Source of the DNA: Marinobacter sp. SS13-12
GTDB lineage: Bacteria > Pseudomonadota > Gammaproteobacteria > Pseudomonadales > Oleiphilaceae
NCBI RefSeq assembly: GCF_030227115.1
Contig: NZ_JASSUA010000002.1
Location: forward strand, 124,001 to 188,000
Length of the DNA: 64,000 nucleotides
Reading direction: 5' to 3'
Numbering within the stretch: position 1 is the first letter of the stretch; every line of letters begins with the position of its first letter. Shown in pieces: positions 54,638-62,840 of the stretch. The notes under the pieces are model-generated. The model was not told the origin of the DNA. It made no database searches and worked only from the letters and a program-made list of their open reading frames with translations. The position numbers and the translations under genes were made by a program.

Positions 54638-55167
54638 ACCGAAACCAGACCCAGGCTACCGCCAATCAGGGCTCCGGCGGCGACGTCACTGGGGTAGTGC
54701 AGCCCGAGTACCACACGGGAAGTGGCGACGCTCAGGGTAAATGGCAGGAGCATCCAGGCCAGCTCTGGCGTGGTCATGGCCAGCACAGTATTGAAGCAGA
54801 CAGCGTGTAATGTGTGGCCGGAGGGGAAACTGTACCGGTCAAGGGGTGGAGTGCCGCAGTTGATGGATGGGAATGAAATGAATGGCCGCTCGCGGATCAG
54901 CCAGCGTTTCAACAGCTTGTAGCTGATTGTGCAGGTCAGCCCGGTGACCACCATCAGCAATGCGATGGCCAGCCCGTTTTGCGGCCTGATCAATGGCATG
55001 GCCAGGATTACCAGATACCACAACCAGCCGTCGCCCAACCGGCTTACTACCTGGAAGTACCCCTGAACCGGGCGAAACCTCAGGCTACGGTTGATGGATT
55101 GGCAGAAGGCAAATTCCCTCTGGTCCACCACGCTAAAGAAGCGAGATGCTTTGGTGTTTGAGGGCAT
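54595..55167 (-). CDS. PAP2-family membrane phosphatase
   Basis: A 190-residue integral membrane protein of the type 2 phosphatidic acid phosphatase family. All three catalytic motifs are present: KRWLIRERP (KxxxxxxRP), SFPSGHT (PSGH) and SRVVLGLHYPSD (SRxxxxxHxxxD). Substrates in the family include phosphatidate, undecaprenyl diphosphate and other lipid phosphates. Its first 35 bases overlap the end of the glycosyltransferase gene, so the two are probably co-translated, which hints at glycolipid work in the envelope. Confidence 0.9.
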   Translation of the reverse strand: MPSNTKASRFFSVVDQREFAFCQSINRSLRFRPVQGYFQVVSRLGDGWLWYLVILAMPLIRPQNGLAIALLMVVTGLTCTISYKLLKRWLIRERPFISFPSINCGTPPLDRYSFPSGHTLHAVCFNTVLAMTTPELAWMLLPFTLSVATSRVVLGLHYPSDVAAGALIGGSLGLVSVYTIGEPLSVLFAA

Positions 55168-56380
55168 TGTGGTGGGTCCTTTGTGGCTGGTTCAGTATCA
55201 GGCGCTCGAACTGATCGATCTGTGCCGCCCAGTCCAGTTCCAGTGCATCCAGGCGCGCCTGAGCACGAATTCTGTTCATCAGTGTTGGCTGATCGGCCAG
55301 TCGCAGGGCGTGGTCTACAAAGCCCTCGTCGTCAAGCAGGTGGGCTTTCATACCGTTGTCCTCGTGGCGAATATGCTCGCTGGCGGCAGCATCATCAAAG
55401 GCAACGACAGCGAGGCCGCTGGCCATGGCTTCGGTGACCACATTGCCAAAGGTGTCGGTTTTGCTGGGAAACAGGAAAATATCACCGGATGCATAATGCC
55501 GGGCCAGGTCCTCGCCCCTTCGGGTGCCGGCAAAAACATAGTCCGGATGGCGCTCGGTCAGACGCTTGCGCATCGGCCCATCACCCACCAGGATGAATCT
55601 GGCGTTGGGATGCAAGCCTCGAATGCGCTCGAAGCAGGACACGGCCATTCGCAGGTTCTTCTCCGGGGCCAGCCGGCCGACATAGAGAACTGCCCGATCA
55701 TTGGGTTGCAGCCCCCATTGTTGTCGCAATGCCGGGTCGCGCTTGTGAGGCGCAAAACGCCTGCAGTCGACGCCACGGCTCCAGACAGAGGTAGGGTGAA
55801 TGCCCATGTCGGCAGTGGTGCGGGCTATTTTCCGGGTCGGCACCAGGGTAAGGGCGGTCCGGTTGTGGAACCAGCGGCCGTATGCGCACAGCAGTTTTTC
55901 CAGAAAGCCGGCGCCGTAATAGCGGCTGTAGGCATGGAAGTTGGTGTGAAAACCGGAGCTGACCGGTATGCCCGCCTTCCGGGCCGCTGAAACCGCGACA
56001 ACACCAAGGGGGCCCTGAGTCGCTACATAGACTGCGTCGGGGCACTGGCGCTTCCAGAGAGAGGCCAGGTATGCGGCGCGGGCGATTCCAAATCGTAATT
56101 CGCCATATCCCGGCAGTGGCAGGCCGGTAACGACATACTCCTGCGAGAACAGGCATTCACCCGCCTCGGAGAACTCGCCTTTTGTCTCATGGCCCTGGCG
56201 AGGGCGGATAACCGTTACCCGGTGCCCGCGCCGCATCAGCCCCAGGCACAGATACCAGAGGGTGTTGGCCACGCCATTGATTTCCGGAGGAAAGGTCTCG
56301 GAAACGATGGTAATGTGAAGCCTGCGCCCTGGGGCCTGGGTGGTTCCGGTCACGATGTTTCCTGCGCTGTGCTTTTTCAT
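55133..56380 (-). CDS. Glycosyltransferase (GT4 type, MgtA/SqdX-like)
   Basis: A 415-residue GT-B glycosyltransferase. The N-terminal domain begins with ITIVSETFPPEINGVANTL, the signature of mannosyl- or sulfoquinovosyl-transferring lipid glycosyltransferases. The C-terminal domain has VLYVGRLAPEKNL and the E-x7-E motif in TEAMASGLAVVAFDDAAASEH. The sugar and acceptor are not decidable from sequence; GDP-mannose to a diacylglycerol-type lipid is the closest guess. The start is uncertain: the ATG at 56380 has GAGG only one base away, and frames open upstream to 56431. Confidence 0.87.
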   Translation of the reverse strand: MKKHSAGNIVTGTTQAPGRRLHITIVSETFPPEINGVANTLWYLCLGLMRRGHRVTVIRPRQGHETKGEFSEAGECLFSQEYVVTGLPLPGYGELRFGIARAAYLASLWKRQCPDAVYVATQGPLGVVAVSAARKAGIPVSSGFHTNFHAYSRYYGAGFLEKLLCAYGRWFHNRTALTLVPTRKIARTTADMGIHPTSVWSRGVDCRRFAPHKRDPALRQQWGLQPNDRAVLYVGRLAPEKNLRMAVSCFERIRGLHPNARFILVGDGPMRKRLTERHPDYVFAGTRRGEDLARHYASGDIFLFPSKTDTFGNVVTEAMASGLAVVAFDDAAASEHIRHEDNGMKAHLLDDEGFVDHALRLADQPTLMNRIRAQARLDALELDWAAQIDQFERLILNQPQRTHHNALKHQSISLL

Positions 56381-56490
56381 GCCTCTACTATGGAAATCCG
56401 GCATGACAGTTCCGGGACACTTTCGTGACAATCCCTTTACCCTTTCAGCGATCGACTCTTTACCTTTTCAGCATCGAACATGGAGGAAGC

Positions 56491-57528
56491 ATGAAAACCC
56501 GCAAATTGGGCAGGACCGATATTGATGTCAGCGAGATCTGCCTGGGCACCATGACCTGGGGAGAGCAGAACACCGAGCAGCAGGCGTTCGACCAGCTGGA
56601 TTTGGCAACAGCCGAAGGTGTCAATTTTATTGATGCGGCCGAGATGTACCCGGTGCCGCCACGGCCCGAAACGCAGGGGCTGACGGAAACGTATCTGGGC
56701 AACTGGCTGACGAAACGCGGGCGCAGGGATGATCTGGTGATTGCCTCCAAGGTAGCCGGGCCGGGGAATGGCCTGACGTATCTGCGACATGGACCCCGCC
56801 TGACCCGGGACCATATTCGCCAGGCCTGTGAAGACAGCCTGCGCCGGCTCAAGACGGACTATATCGATCTCTACCAGGTGCATTGGCCGGACCGAAATGC
56901 CAACTTTTTTGGCAAACTTGGCTACAGGCACAATGCGGATGAGCAGGCCACGCCCATTGAGGAAACGCTCGAGGCGCTGGCTGAACTGGTAAAGGAAGGC
57001 AAGGTCCGCCAGATTGGCCTGTCCAATGAAACGCCCTGGGGAACCAATGAGTACCTGCGCCTTTCCCGGGAGCGCAACTGGCCCCGGATTGTCAGCGTTC
57101 AGAACCCCTACAATTTGCTCAACCGAACCTTTGAAGTGGGAATGGCGGAAATCGCCTGTCGCGAAGAGGTGGGTCTGCTGGCTTATTCGCCCCTGGCATT
57201 CGGTATGCTCTCCGGCAAGTACCTGGATGGCAAACGCCCCGAGGGCGCCCGGATGACCCTGTTTGAACGGTTCACCCGATACACCAGCGGACGGGGTGCC
57301 GACGCTACCCGTGCTTATGTGGACCTCGCGGCCAGCCAGGGGCTTTCCCCGGTGCAGATGGCGCTTGCCTATGTCACCAGCCGTGATTTTGTCACCAGCA
57401 ATATTATCGGAGCCACCACCCTGGACCAGCTTCGGGAAAATCTGGGATCGACGTCTGTTTCCCTGGATGACGATGTGCTAGAGGCGATCGAAGACCTTAA
57501 CAGGGAGTACACCTACCCCTGCCCGTAG
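56491..57528 (+). CDS. tas: NADP(H)-dependent aldo/keto reductase, Tas-like
   Basis: This 345-residue aldo/keto reductase starts MKTRKLGRTDIDVSEICLGT, as in Tas, and has FIDAAEMYPVPPRPET (with the catalytic Asp and Tyr), the Lys in IASKVAG, and the long Tas-specific insertion RNANFFGKLGYRHN after the catalytic His region YQVHWPD. The ATG at 56491 has GGAGG four bases upstream. The physiological substrate of Tas-like enzymes is unknown. It is divergent from the glycosyltransferase gene. Confidence 0.92.
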   Translation: MKTRKLGRTDIDVSEICLGTMTWGEQNTEQQAFDQLDLATAEGVNFIDAAEMYPVPPRPETQGLTETYLGNWLTKRGRRDDLVIASKVAGPGNGLTYLRHGPRLTRDHIRQACEDSLRRLKTDYIDLYQVHWPDRNANFFGKLGYRHNADEQATPIEETLEALAELVKEGKVRQIGLSNETPWGTNEYLRLSRERNWPRIVSVQNPYNLLNRTFEVGMAEIACREEVGLLAYSPLAFGMLSGKYLDGKRPEGARMTLFERFTRYTSGRGADATRAYVDLAASQGLSPVQMALAYVTSRDFVTSNIIGATTLDQLRENLGSTSVSLDDDVLEAIEDLNREYTYPCP

Positions 57529-57573
57529 CCGTGCCGGGGTTACGGTTCCTTAATAGTCAGTTTTCCGGCACCT

Positions 57574-57606
57574 GCTATCCCATGTCGCTAAAAGATACGG
57601 GATAGC
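57574..57606. other. Inverted repeat after tas
   Basis: GCTATCCC and GGGATAGC form a perfect 8-base inverted repeat with a 17-base spacer, 45 bases after the tas stop. There is no T tract; it may be a weak terminator or an operator. I see no gene in the rest of this 255-base gap. Confidence 0.4.
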
Positions 57607-57783
57607 GACCCTGATTACAGTCTGAAACGCAAGTTGATGCTTTTTTGACAAAACCATGGCGATCTTGTGACAAAAAAGCGTCATAAATGTGTGCGAAATC
57701 ACATCTTTCTGGCCATTAATCATTAGACTTAAGCATTACGTGACAGTAGACTTCCGTTTCGCTAACAGGTCGCCAGAATAATC

Positions 57784-58098
57784 ATGATTATCCGTATCTT
57801 CATCGCACTCCTTGCCCTCAACATGATTGCTTTCGTGGTTCGCGCCGAGGCCAGTGAGCGCTATTTTGCCGACGAAATGCCTGCTGAAGATATCTACCAG
57901 CTTCAGGACCAGATGTCGGGTGATTTTGAAAGTGACGAGGTAGACATGTATACCAACCTGGGTTCACGTTTGCTGAGTCTCGGTTTCAGCCGCTCAGATT
58001 CCCGGGAAAAGAGCTATGCTTCGGACCGTGCCCGGCCGGATCACGGTATTGCACTGCTTGAGGAAGGCGCCTGTCTTAACCTCAAATGGAACTTCTGA
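57784..58098 (+). CDS. Small secreted protein of unknown function
   Basis: A 104-residue protein with a signal peptide (hydrophobic residues 3-18, cleavage near VRAEASE). The mature part is acidic at first (DEMPAEDIYQLQDQ), then Ser- and Arg-rich (FSRSDSREKSYASDRARPD), and ends in Phe (NLKWNF). The sequence after the signal keeps a coding-like third-position GC bias. No family was recognised. It stands alone between tas and the acetyl-CoA hydrolase gene. Confidence 0.65.
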   Translation: MIIRIFIALLALNMIAFVVRAEASERYFADEMPAEDIYQLQDQMSGDFESDEVDMYTNLGSRLLSLGFSRSDSREKSYASDRARPDHGIALLEEGACLNLKWNF

Positions 58099-58265
58099 CT
58101 CGCTCCAGGACCCGCTTTCCCGCACCGCGAACCGATTTCAGCTACCCCTCCCTGTATTGACTGTCCCGATCTGACGTTTATATGACCAGGCTCATTGCCT
58201 GAGGCGTTTTCGCATGTGATTATTCCTGTCAAAGGCATTTTCACGCACAGAAACGGAGCATGGCC

Positions 58266-60473
58266 ATGGCAAAGGAACAACCGGTAACGATGGAAAGTAG
58301 CGCTGAGTGTGTGGACGAGCTGATCCGTCGGGTAGGAAAAAAGATCACGCTCGGTCTGCCTCTTGGTCTTGGCAAACCTGTCCGCTTCGTCAATGCACTG
58401 TATCAGCGCGCGAGGGACGACTCTTCCATTCAGCTGCACATCGTGACGGCGTTGTCCCTGACCGCTCCGGGTGGAAGTTCATCGCTGGAGAAGCGTTTCC
58501 TGGGGCCGTTCGCCGAGCGGCTCTACGGCCAGATTCCGGAGCTCGAGTACGCGCGGGATGTGATTCAGCAAAAGTTGCCGGATAACGTGAAAGTGTCGGA
58601 GTTCTTTTTCAAGGCAGGCTCCTTTCTCAACAATGAGACCCAGCAGCGAAATTACGTCTGTACCAATTACACCCACGCCGTCCGTGACCTGATGGCGCTG
58701 GGTGTCAATGTGGTGGGACAGATGGTGGCGCCTCCCACGGAGCCGGAACAACAGGGCAACTTCAGCCTGAGCTGTAATCCCGACCTGACCCTCGACCTCA
58801 TTCCCTTGCTGAGGGAGCGGGAAGAGGCGGGAATGCCGGTCGCGATCGTGGCAGAAACCAATAGCCATCTCCCCTATATGGGTAACGATGCTGCCGTGGA
58901 GCAGTCTCGTTTTGATATTGTTCTTGAGCAGGCTTCCTCTGACTATCCGCTGTTCTCGGCTCCGCAGATGTCGGTGAGTCCGGAAGATCACCTGATCGGA
59001 TTCTATGCCAGCGCAATGCTGAAAGACGGCGGCACCCTCCAGGTGGGCATCGGATCCCTGGGGGCGGCGCTGGTCCACAGTACAATCCTGCGGCACACAG
59101 ATAACGACCACTGGAAAAAGGTGTTTGACCACCTCGGAATTGCCGAGCGCTTTCCGGTGGTTAACGAGTACGGCGGTACCGGAACGTTCACGGAGGGCCT
59201 GTACGGCTGCAGCGAAATGATGGTGGACGGATTCATCTACCTGATGGAAGCCGGAGTACTTGACCGGGAAGTATTCGACCATGCCGGTCTGCAGACGCTG
59301 ATCAACCGGGGCGAGCTGGCTCACACTGTTTCGCTGGACACACTGGACGTGTTGCGCCGTGAAAAACTGATTGTCTCGCCATTGCGGGCCCGTGATGTGG
59401 AGTGGCTCTGTCGTTATGGCATCTTCCACTCCGGGGTGGAGTTCAAGGGAGGGCGCCTGAGAATTGGTGACCAGTCGCTTGAACCGGACCTGGACAGTGA
59501 CGACGCCAGGCAGGCGATTGCGTCACTGGCCCTGGGGGAGAGGCTGGCCGGGGGGGTTGTCCTCCATGGTGGTTTCTATGTCGGGCCGGAACAGTTCTAT
59601 CAGCGCCTGAGGGACTTGCCGCCGCAGGATCGGCAGCGTATCTGCATGACCAGCGTGAACTACATCAACCATCTTTACGATCACGCCTTTGGCAATCAGC
59701 GCCTTAAGGTTGCACAGAGGGTTCACAGCCGCTTCGTCAACTCGGCGATGATGTATACGCTTAACGGAGCCGCAGTCTCCGACGGTCTGGATGATGGTCG
59801 CGTGGTCAGTGGCGTAGGGGGACAGTACAATTTTGTGGCCATGGCCCACGAGCTGCCGGGCGCCCGATCTGTGCTGACTTTGAGCAGTACCCGTAATTCT
59901 GCCGGTAAAACCCTGTCCAACATCGTGTTCAGTTACGGCCACTGCACCATTCCCCGTCACCTGAGGGACATCGTGATTACCGAATACGGCATCGCGGACC
60001 TGCGTGGTCAGTCCGATGAGCAGGTATACCTGCGTCTGATCCGCATTGCTGACTCCCGGTTCCAGCAGGACTTGCTGAAACAGGCGCAGAACGCCGGGAA
60101 AGTGGATGCGTCGTTCCGTTTGCCGCCAGAGTGGTGCAACAACACGCCGGAGGCGATTCAGGCCGCGATCCAGGCGGCTGGAGACAAAGAGGTATTTCCT
60201 CCGTTCCCGTTTGGCAGGGATTTTACCGATGAAGAACTGAGGTTGGGCAAGGCGTTGCAGAGCCTGAAGGCCGCAACGGCAACTCGCCGTGGTAAACTGG
60301 CAACGTTATGGCGTGCAGTGAAGGCAAAGGACGACCAGGATCGGTACCGGTCGTTGCTAGAGCGCATGAGCCTGGACAATCCCAGAGGGCTGAAAGCCAG
60401 GCTGGATCAACGCCTGGTTATTCACGCACTGAATCTGACTGATACACCGGAAACAGGAAACCGTACTGCCTGA
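58266..60473 (+). CDS. Acetyl-CoA hydrolase/transferase, long form
   Basis: A 735-residue member of the acetyl-CoA hydrolase/CoA-transferase family. The N-terminal domain has GKKITLGLPLGLGKPVRFVN. The C-terminal domain has YGCSEMMVDGF, GGQYNFVAMAHELPGARSV and IVITEYGIADLRGQS, as in 4-hydroxybutyrate or succinyl-CoA:acetate CoA-transferases. Those enzymes have about 430-550 residues; this one carries long insertions and a C-terminal tail of about 100 residues. The second ATG (58266) is preferred because GGAG is seven bases upstream, against one base for the first ATG at 58260. The donor and acceptor acids are unknown. It shares one base with the next gene. Confidence 0.88.
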   Translation: MAKEQPVTMESSAECVDELIRRVGKKITLGLPLGLGKPVRFVNALYQRARDDSSIQLHIVTALSLTAPGGSSSLEKRFLGPFAERLYGQIPELEYARDVIQQKLPDNVKVSEFFFKAGSFLNNETQQRNYVCTNYTHAVRDLMALGVNVVGQMVAPPTEPEQQGNFSLSCNPDLTLDLIPLLREREEAGMPVAIVAETNSHLPYMGNDAAVEQSRFDIVLEQASSDYPLFSAPQMSVSPEDHLIGFYASAMLKDGGTLQVGIGSLGAALVHSTILRHTDNDHWKKVFDHLGIAERFPVVNEYGGTGTFTEGLYGCSEMMVDGFIYLMEAGVLDREVFDHAGLQTLINRGELAHTVSLDTLDVLRREKLIVSPLRARDVEWLCRYGIFHSGVEFKGGRLRIGDQSLEPDLDSDDARQAIASLALGERLAGGVVLHGGFYVGPEQFYQRLRDLPPQDRQRICMTSVNYINHLYDHAFGNQRLKVAQRVHSRFVNSAMMYTLNGAAVSDGLDDGRVVSGVGGQYNFVAMAHELPGARSVLTLSSTRNSAGKTLSNIVFSYGHCTIPRHLRDIVITEYGIADLRGQSDEQVYLRLIRIADSRFQQDLLKQAQNAGKVDASFRLPPEWCNNTPEAIQAAIQAAGDKEVFPPFPFGRDFTDEELRLGKALQSLKAATATRRGKLATLWRAVKAKDDQDRYRSLLERMSLDNPRGLKARLDQRLVIHALNLTDTPETGNRTA

Positions 60474-60931
60474 TGCAAAAGCCTGCCGTATTTACCGTTC
60501 ATTATGTTCTCAAGAACAAAGTAGGAGAGCTGGTCGACACTTCCGAGGGCAGCGAGCCGCTGTATTTCCTGGAGGGTAGCCCCGAAATCATTGAAGGCAT
60601 CCAGAAAGCGGTGAAAGACCGCAACGTAGGGGACTGCCTGGAGGTCACCGTGCCGCCCGCCATGGCCTATGGTGAGCACAATCCGGAGCTTATCCGCACG
60701 GTGCCCCGGTCCATGTTCGAGGGCGTGGAAAACCTGCAGGTGGGGATGAAGTTCCAGACCAACACCGGTGATACCGCACAGGTTGTCCAGGTGGTGGGTA
60801 TTGACGGTAACCTGGTGCGGGTCGATGCCAATCATCCGCTGGCTGGTTTCACTCTCTACTTTGACCTGGAGATTATCGGCAAGCGTGAAGCCACGGAAGA
60901 AGAAATCAACGCCGGCCATCCCCTGAGCTGA
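60473..60931 (+). CDS. SlyD-like FKBP-type peptidyl-prolyl isomerase
   Basis: A 152-residue isomerase and chaperone of the SlyD type: VLKNKVGELVDTSEGSEPLYF and GIQKAVKDRNVGDCLEVTVPP, then AYGEHNPELIRTVPRSMF, then the IF (insert-in-flap) domain. The His/Cys-rich metal tail of E. coli SlyD is missing, so nickel delivery is unlikely. Its ATG shares the last base of the acetyl-CoA hydrolase stop, so it is translationally coupled to it. Confidence 0.92.
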   Translation: MQKPAVFTVHYVLKNKVGELVDTSEGSEPLYFLEGSPEIIEGIQKAVKDRNVGDCLEVTVPPAMAYGEHNPELIRTVPRSMFEGVENLQVGMKFQTNTGDTAQVVQVVGIDGNLVRVDANHPLAGFTLYFDLEIIGKREATEEEINAGHPLS

Positions 60932-60933
60932 CG

Positions 60934-61776
60934 TTAGACCTCCGGGCCGGCAACCGCCGTCGGCCCGGCCGTTTCCCGGTTTGACAGCCGCCCGGCCTGG
61001 ATCTGCCACAAGCCTTCCTGAACCGTTTTCTGCAGTTCCCTGGTTATCTCCGACATTTCGCAGCCGTCTCTCAGGGATACTACGGGGTGGGCGATAACAC
61101 CCACTTCAACGGCCGGCTGGCGCAGCATGCGGACCAGATGGTGCTGAAATTCGTCATCGCCGATAAAGGGCGCCAGGTGGTCCGGGTGCCCGCGCCGCAG
61201 GTAGCCGATACTGACAGGCTGGATATCCACCCCGGCATCCGCTGCGGCGTGAAGCAGACGGCTGTGAAACGGCAGAACTGTCACACCTGCAGTGGTGGTA
61301 CCTTCCGGGAACACCAGTACTGACTGTCCGCGAATGAGCGTGTCGGCAATTTCACGGCGGGTCTGCCCCGCCATGCCACTGCCGCGCTGAATAAACAGTG
61401 TGCCGGCCTGAGTTGCCAGCCAGCCGATGACCGGCCAACGACCCACTTCCGCCTTCGACAGAAATCTGAGGGGTACCATACCGCCGAGCACCGGAATGTC
61501 GGACCAGGAAATATGATTGCTGACGTAGAGCACGGGCCTGGGGCTGAACGCACCCTGTGCCGACACGCGAAAGCCCAGGCAGCGGCTGGCACCGTTGAAG
61601 CAGAAACGGGCGAAGGGCGCGCGGTCGATCCGGCTGCGGAACAGAGCATCAGTTAACAGCAGGGCACCGGCAAGGGAGGCCGTCAGGGCCAGAAAGCCGG
61701 CAAACAGCGTGAGTCGAGTGGTCAGACGTAGCAATTCCATGGCCGGTACCCGGGTTATTATGTTGGTTCTGATCAC
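60934..61776 (-). CDS. olsA: OlsA-type 1-acyl-sn-glycerol-3-phosphate acyltransferase
   Basis: A 280-residue PlsC-family acyltransferase with an N-terminal membrane helix (about 20-42), the catalytic NHISWSD motif (HX4D) near residue 85 and the glycerol-phosphate motif VFPEGTTTAG. It starts directly after the stop of the OlsB-like gene. In ornithine lipid synthesis OlsA adds the second acyl chain to lyso-ornithine lipid, so the pairing decides the name over plain plsC. The start is either GTG at 61776, with AGGG eight bases upstream, or ATG at 61740 with none; the former is used here. Confidence 0.85.
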   Translation of the reverse strand: MIRTNIITRVPAMELLRLTTRLTLFAGFLALTASLAGALLLTDALFRSRIDRAPFARFCFNGASRCLGFRVSAQGAFSPRPVLYVSNHISWSDIPVLGGMVPLRFLSKAEVGRWPVIGWLATQAGTLFIQRGSGMAGQTRREIADTLIRGQSVLVFPEGTTTAGVTVLPFHSRLLHAAADAGVDIQPVSIGYLRRGHPDHLAPFIGDDEFQHHLVRMLRQPAVEVGVIAHPVVSLRDGCEMSEITRELQKTVQEGLWQIQAGRLSNRETAGPTAVAGPEV

Positions 61777-62541
61777 TTACTGGCCCTGTTTACGCATGAA
61801 GTGGCGGCTGTAGCGGCTGGCCAGATTGTTGACATCCAGCACCACCAGCAGGTCTGCGCAACGGAAATCCGGGTCCCAGCACGGCTCTCCGCACACACGG
61901 GCACCGAGCCGCATATAGGCCCTGATCAGCGCCGGCACATCGACCGGCCGGTCTTCACTGACGGCGTGGGTAAGGTGGGGCAGCGCCCGCAACGGGGTTA
62001 CCCGGTATTCTTCGCTGGCCAGGAATTCCCGTTGCAGGTAGCGCGCTATCCGCCAGGCTTTCAGGCCACCATCAGACATGCCGATACTGGCACAGCCAAT
62101 CAGGTAGTCCACATTCCGCGACACCAGGTATTCCGCCACCGATGCCCACAACAGGCTGATGGTGGCACCGTTGCGGTAGTCGGGGTGTACACAGGTACGC
62201 CCGAGTTCGGCAACGGTTCCCGGAAGCCGATACAGCGAAGAAAGTTCGAATTCACCCTCGGAATAGAAGCCACCGGCCTCCAGGGCCTTGCTGTGATGAA
62301 GTACTCGCGTGGTCGCTACCAGCTCGCCGGTGTTGTCGTCGGTGACGACCAGATGGTCGCAGAAGGGGTCAAACTCGTCCGCATCGATTCCGGGAACTGC
62401 GGCACCCAGATCCGAACCGTACTCTTCCGAAAATACGTCATATCGCAATCTCTGCGCGGATTCGACCAGATCCGGCTGCCGGGTGATTACGGTTTTAAGT
62501 CGGCGGGCCGGGCGGGATCGGCGGGCTGTCTGGGCGTTCAT
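61777..62541 (-). CDS. olsB: OlsB-type ornithine N-acyltransferase
   Basis: A 254-residue GNAT-fold protein of the OlsB/hemolysin-like family, which transfers a 3-hydroxyacyl group from ACP to ornithine, the first step of ornithine lipid synthesis. Typical stretches are RLRYDVFSEEYG, then DEFDPFCDHLVVTD, then VAELGRTCVHPDYRNG and GARVCGEPCWDPDF. The start is the ATG at 62541 with AGAGG seven bases upstream; upstream in-frame codons have no family sequence. The olsA gene follows without a gap. A tandem Pho-box-like array lies 48-86 bases upstream of the start codon. Confidence 0.88.
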   Translation of the reverse strand: MNAQTARRSRPARRLKTVITRQPDLVESAQRLRYDVFSEEYGSDLGAAVPGIDADEFDPFCDHLVVTDDNTGELVATTRVLHHSKALEAGGFYSEGEFELSSLYRLPGTVAELGRTCVHPDYRNGATISLLWASVAEYLVSRNVDYLIGCASIGMSDGGLKAWRIARYLQREFLASEEYRVTPLRALPHLTHAVSEDRPVDVPALIRAYMRLGARVCGEPCWDPDFRCADLLVVLDVNNLASRYSRHFMRKQGQ

Positions 62542-62588
62542 GGCTATGCCTCTTTGTGTCCTCTTTTGGACAAGGCTATGAATTCGGT

Positions 62589-62627
62589 GTGACATCGAAA
62601 TGAACCGCGGGTGACAACTTTGTGACA
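62589..62627 (-). promoter_or_regulatory. Tandem Pho-box-like array upstream of olsBA
   Basis: Plus-strand GTGACA hexamers begin at 62589, 62611 and 62622, with a degenerate ATGAAC at 62600, so four units repeat every 11 bases. On the olsB strand the best pair reads TGTCACAAAGTTGTCAC, the Pho-box form of two TGTCA(T/C) units 11 bases apart. PhoB control of ornithine lipid genes is well established in other bacteria. Confidence 0.7.
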
Positions 62628-62650
62628 CCGGCCGGGGCAGGAACTGGACT

Positions 62651-62664
62651 GTGACGTTTGTCAC
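62651..62664. promoter_or_regulatory. Palindrome in the olsB-rstA divergent gap
   Basis: GTGACGTTTGTCAC is a perfect 5-base inverted repeat with a 4-base spacer. It lies between the Pho-like array and the rstA promoter region and could be an operator for either direction. Confidence 0.4.
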
Positions 62665-62707
62665 GGGCTGTAACGAACCGGCGCTTCCATGTATATTTCT
62701 GAATAGC

Positions 62708-62752
62708 ATGTATAATTGCTGTTACAGGAGGTAGCCTGTATTGTCAGTTACA
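62708..62752 (+). promoter_or_regulatory. Candidate rstA promoter region
   Basis: A perfect -10 hexamer TATAAT lies at 62711-62716. CATGTATA occurs twice, 20 bases apart (62688 and 62708). Two GTTACA copies at 62721 and 62747 resemble the right half of the E. coli RstA box (TACATNTNGTTACA), which would fit autoregulation. No good -35 hexamer is seen. Confidence 0.4.
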
Positions 62753-62767
62753 TGGCAGATCTTCTGA
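62741..62767 (+). other. Possible 8-codon leader reading frame
   Basis: A perfect ribosome site AGGAGGT at 62726-62732 lies eight bases before a TTG that opens an 8-codon frame (MSVTWQIF) closed by TGA at 62765-62767. The rstA start is another 73 bases on. It could be a leader peptide or chance. Confidence 0.3.
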
Positions 62768-62840
62768 CATACGATTCTTCTCCGTCCAGGTGGGGTGAAC
62801 CTGGCCGGAAGCTTCAGAAACCGGAAAAACAAAATCAGAG

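Noticed and set aside
62651-62674. Second Pho box toward rstA
   Set aside because: The TTGTCAC and CTGTAAC units are 10 rather than 11 bases apart, and the first is part of a palindrome.
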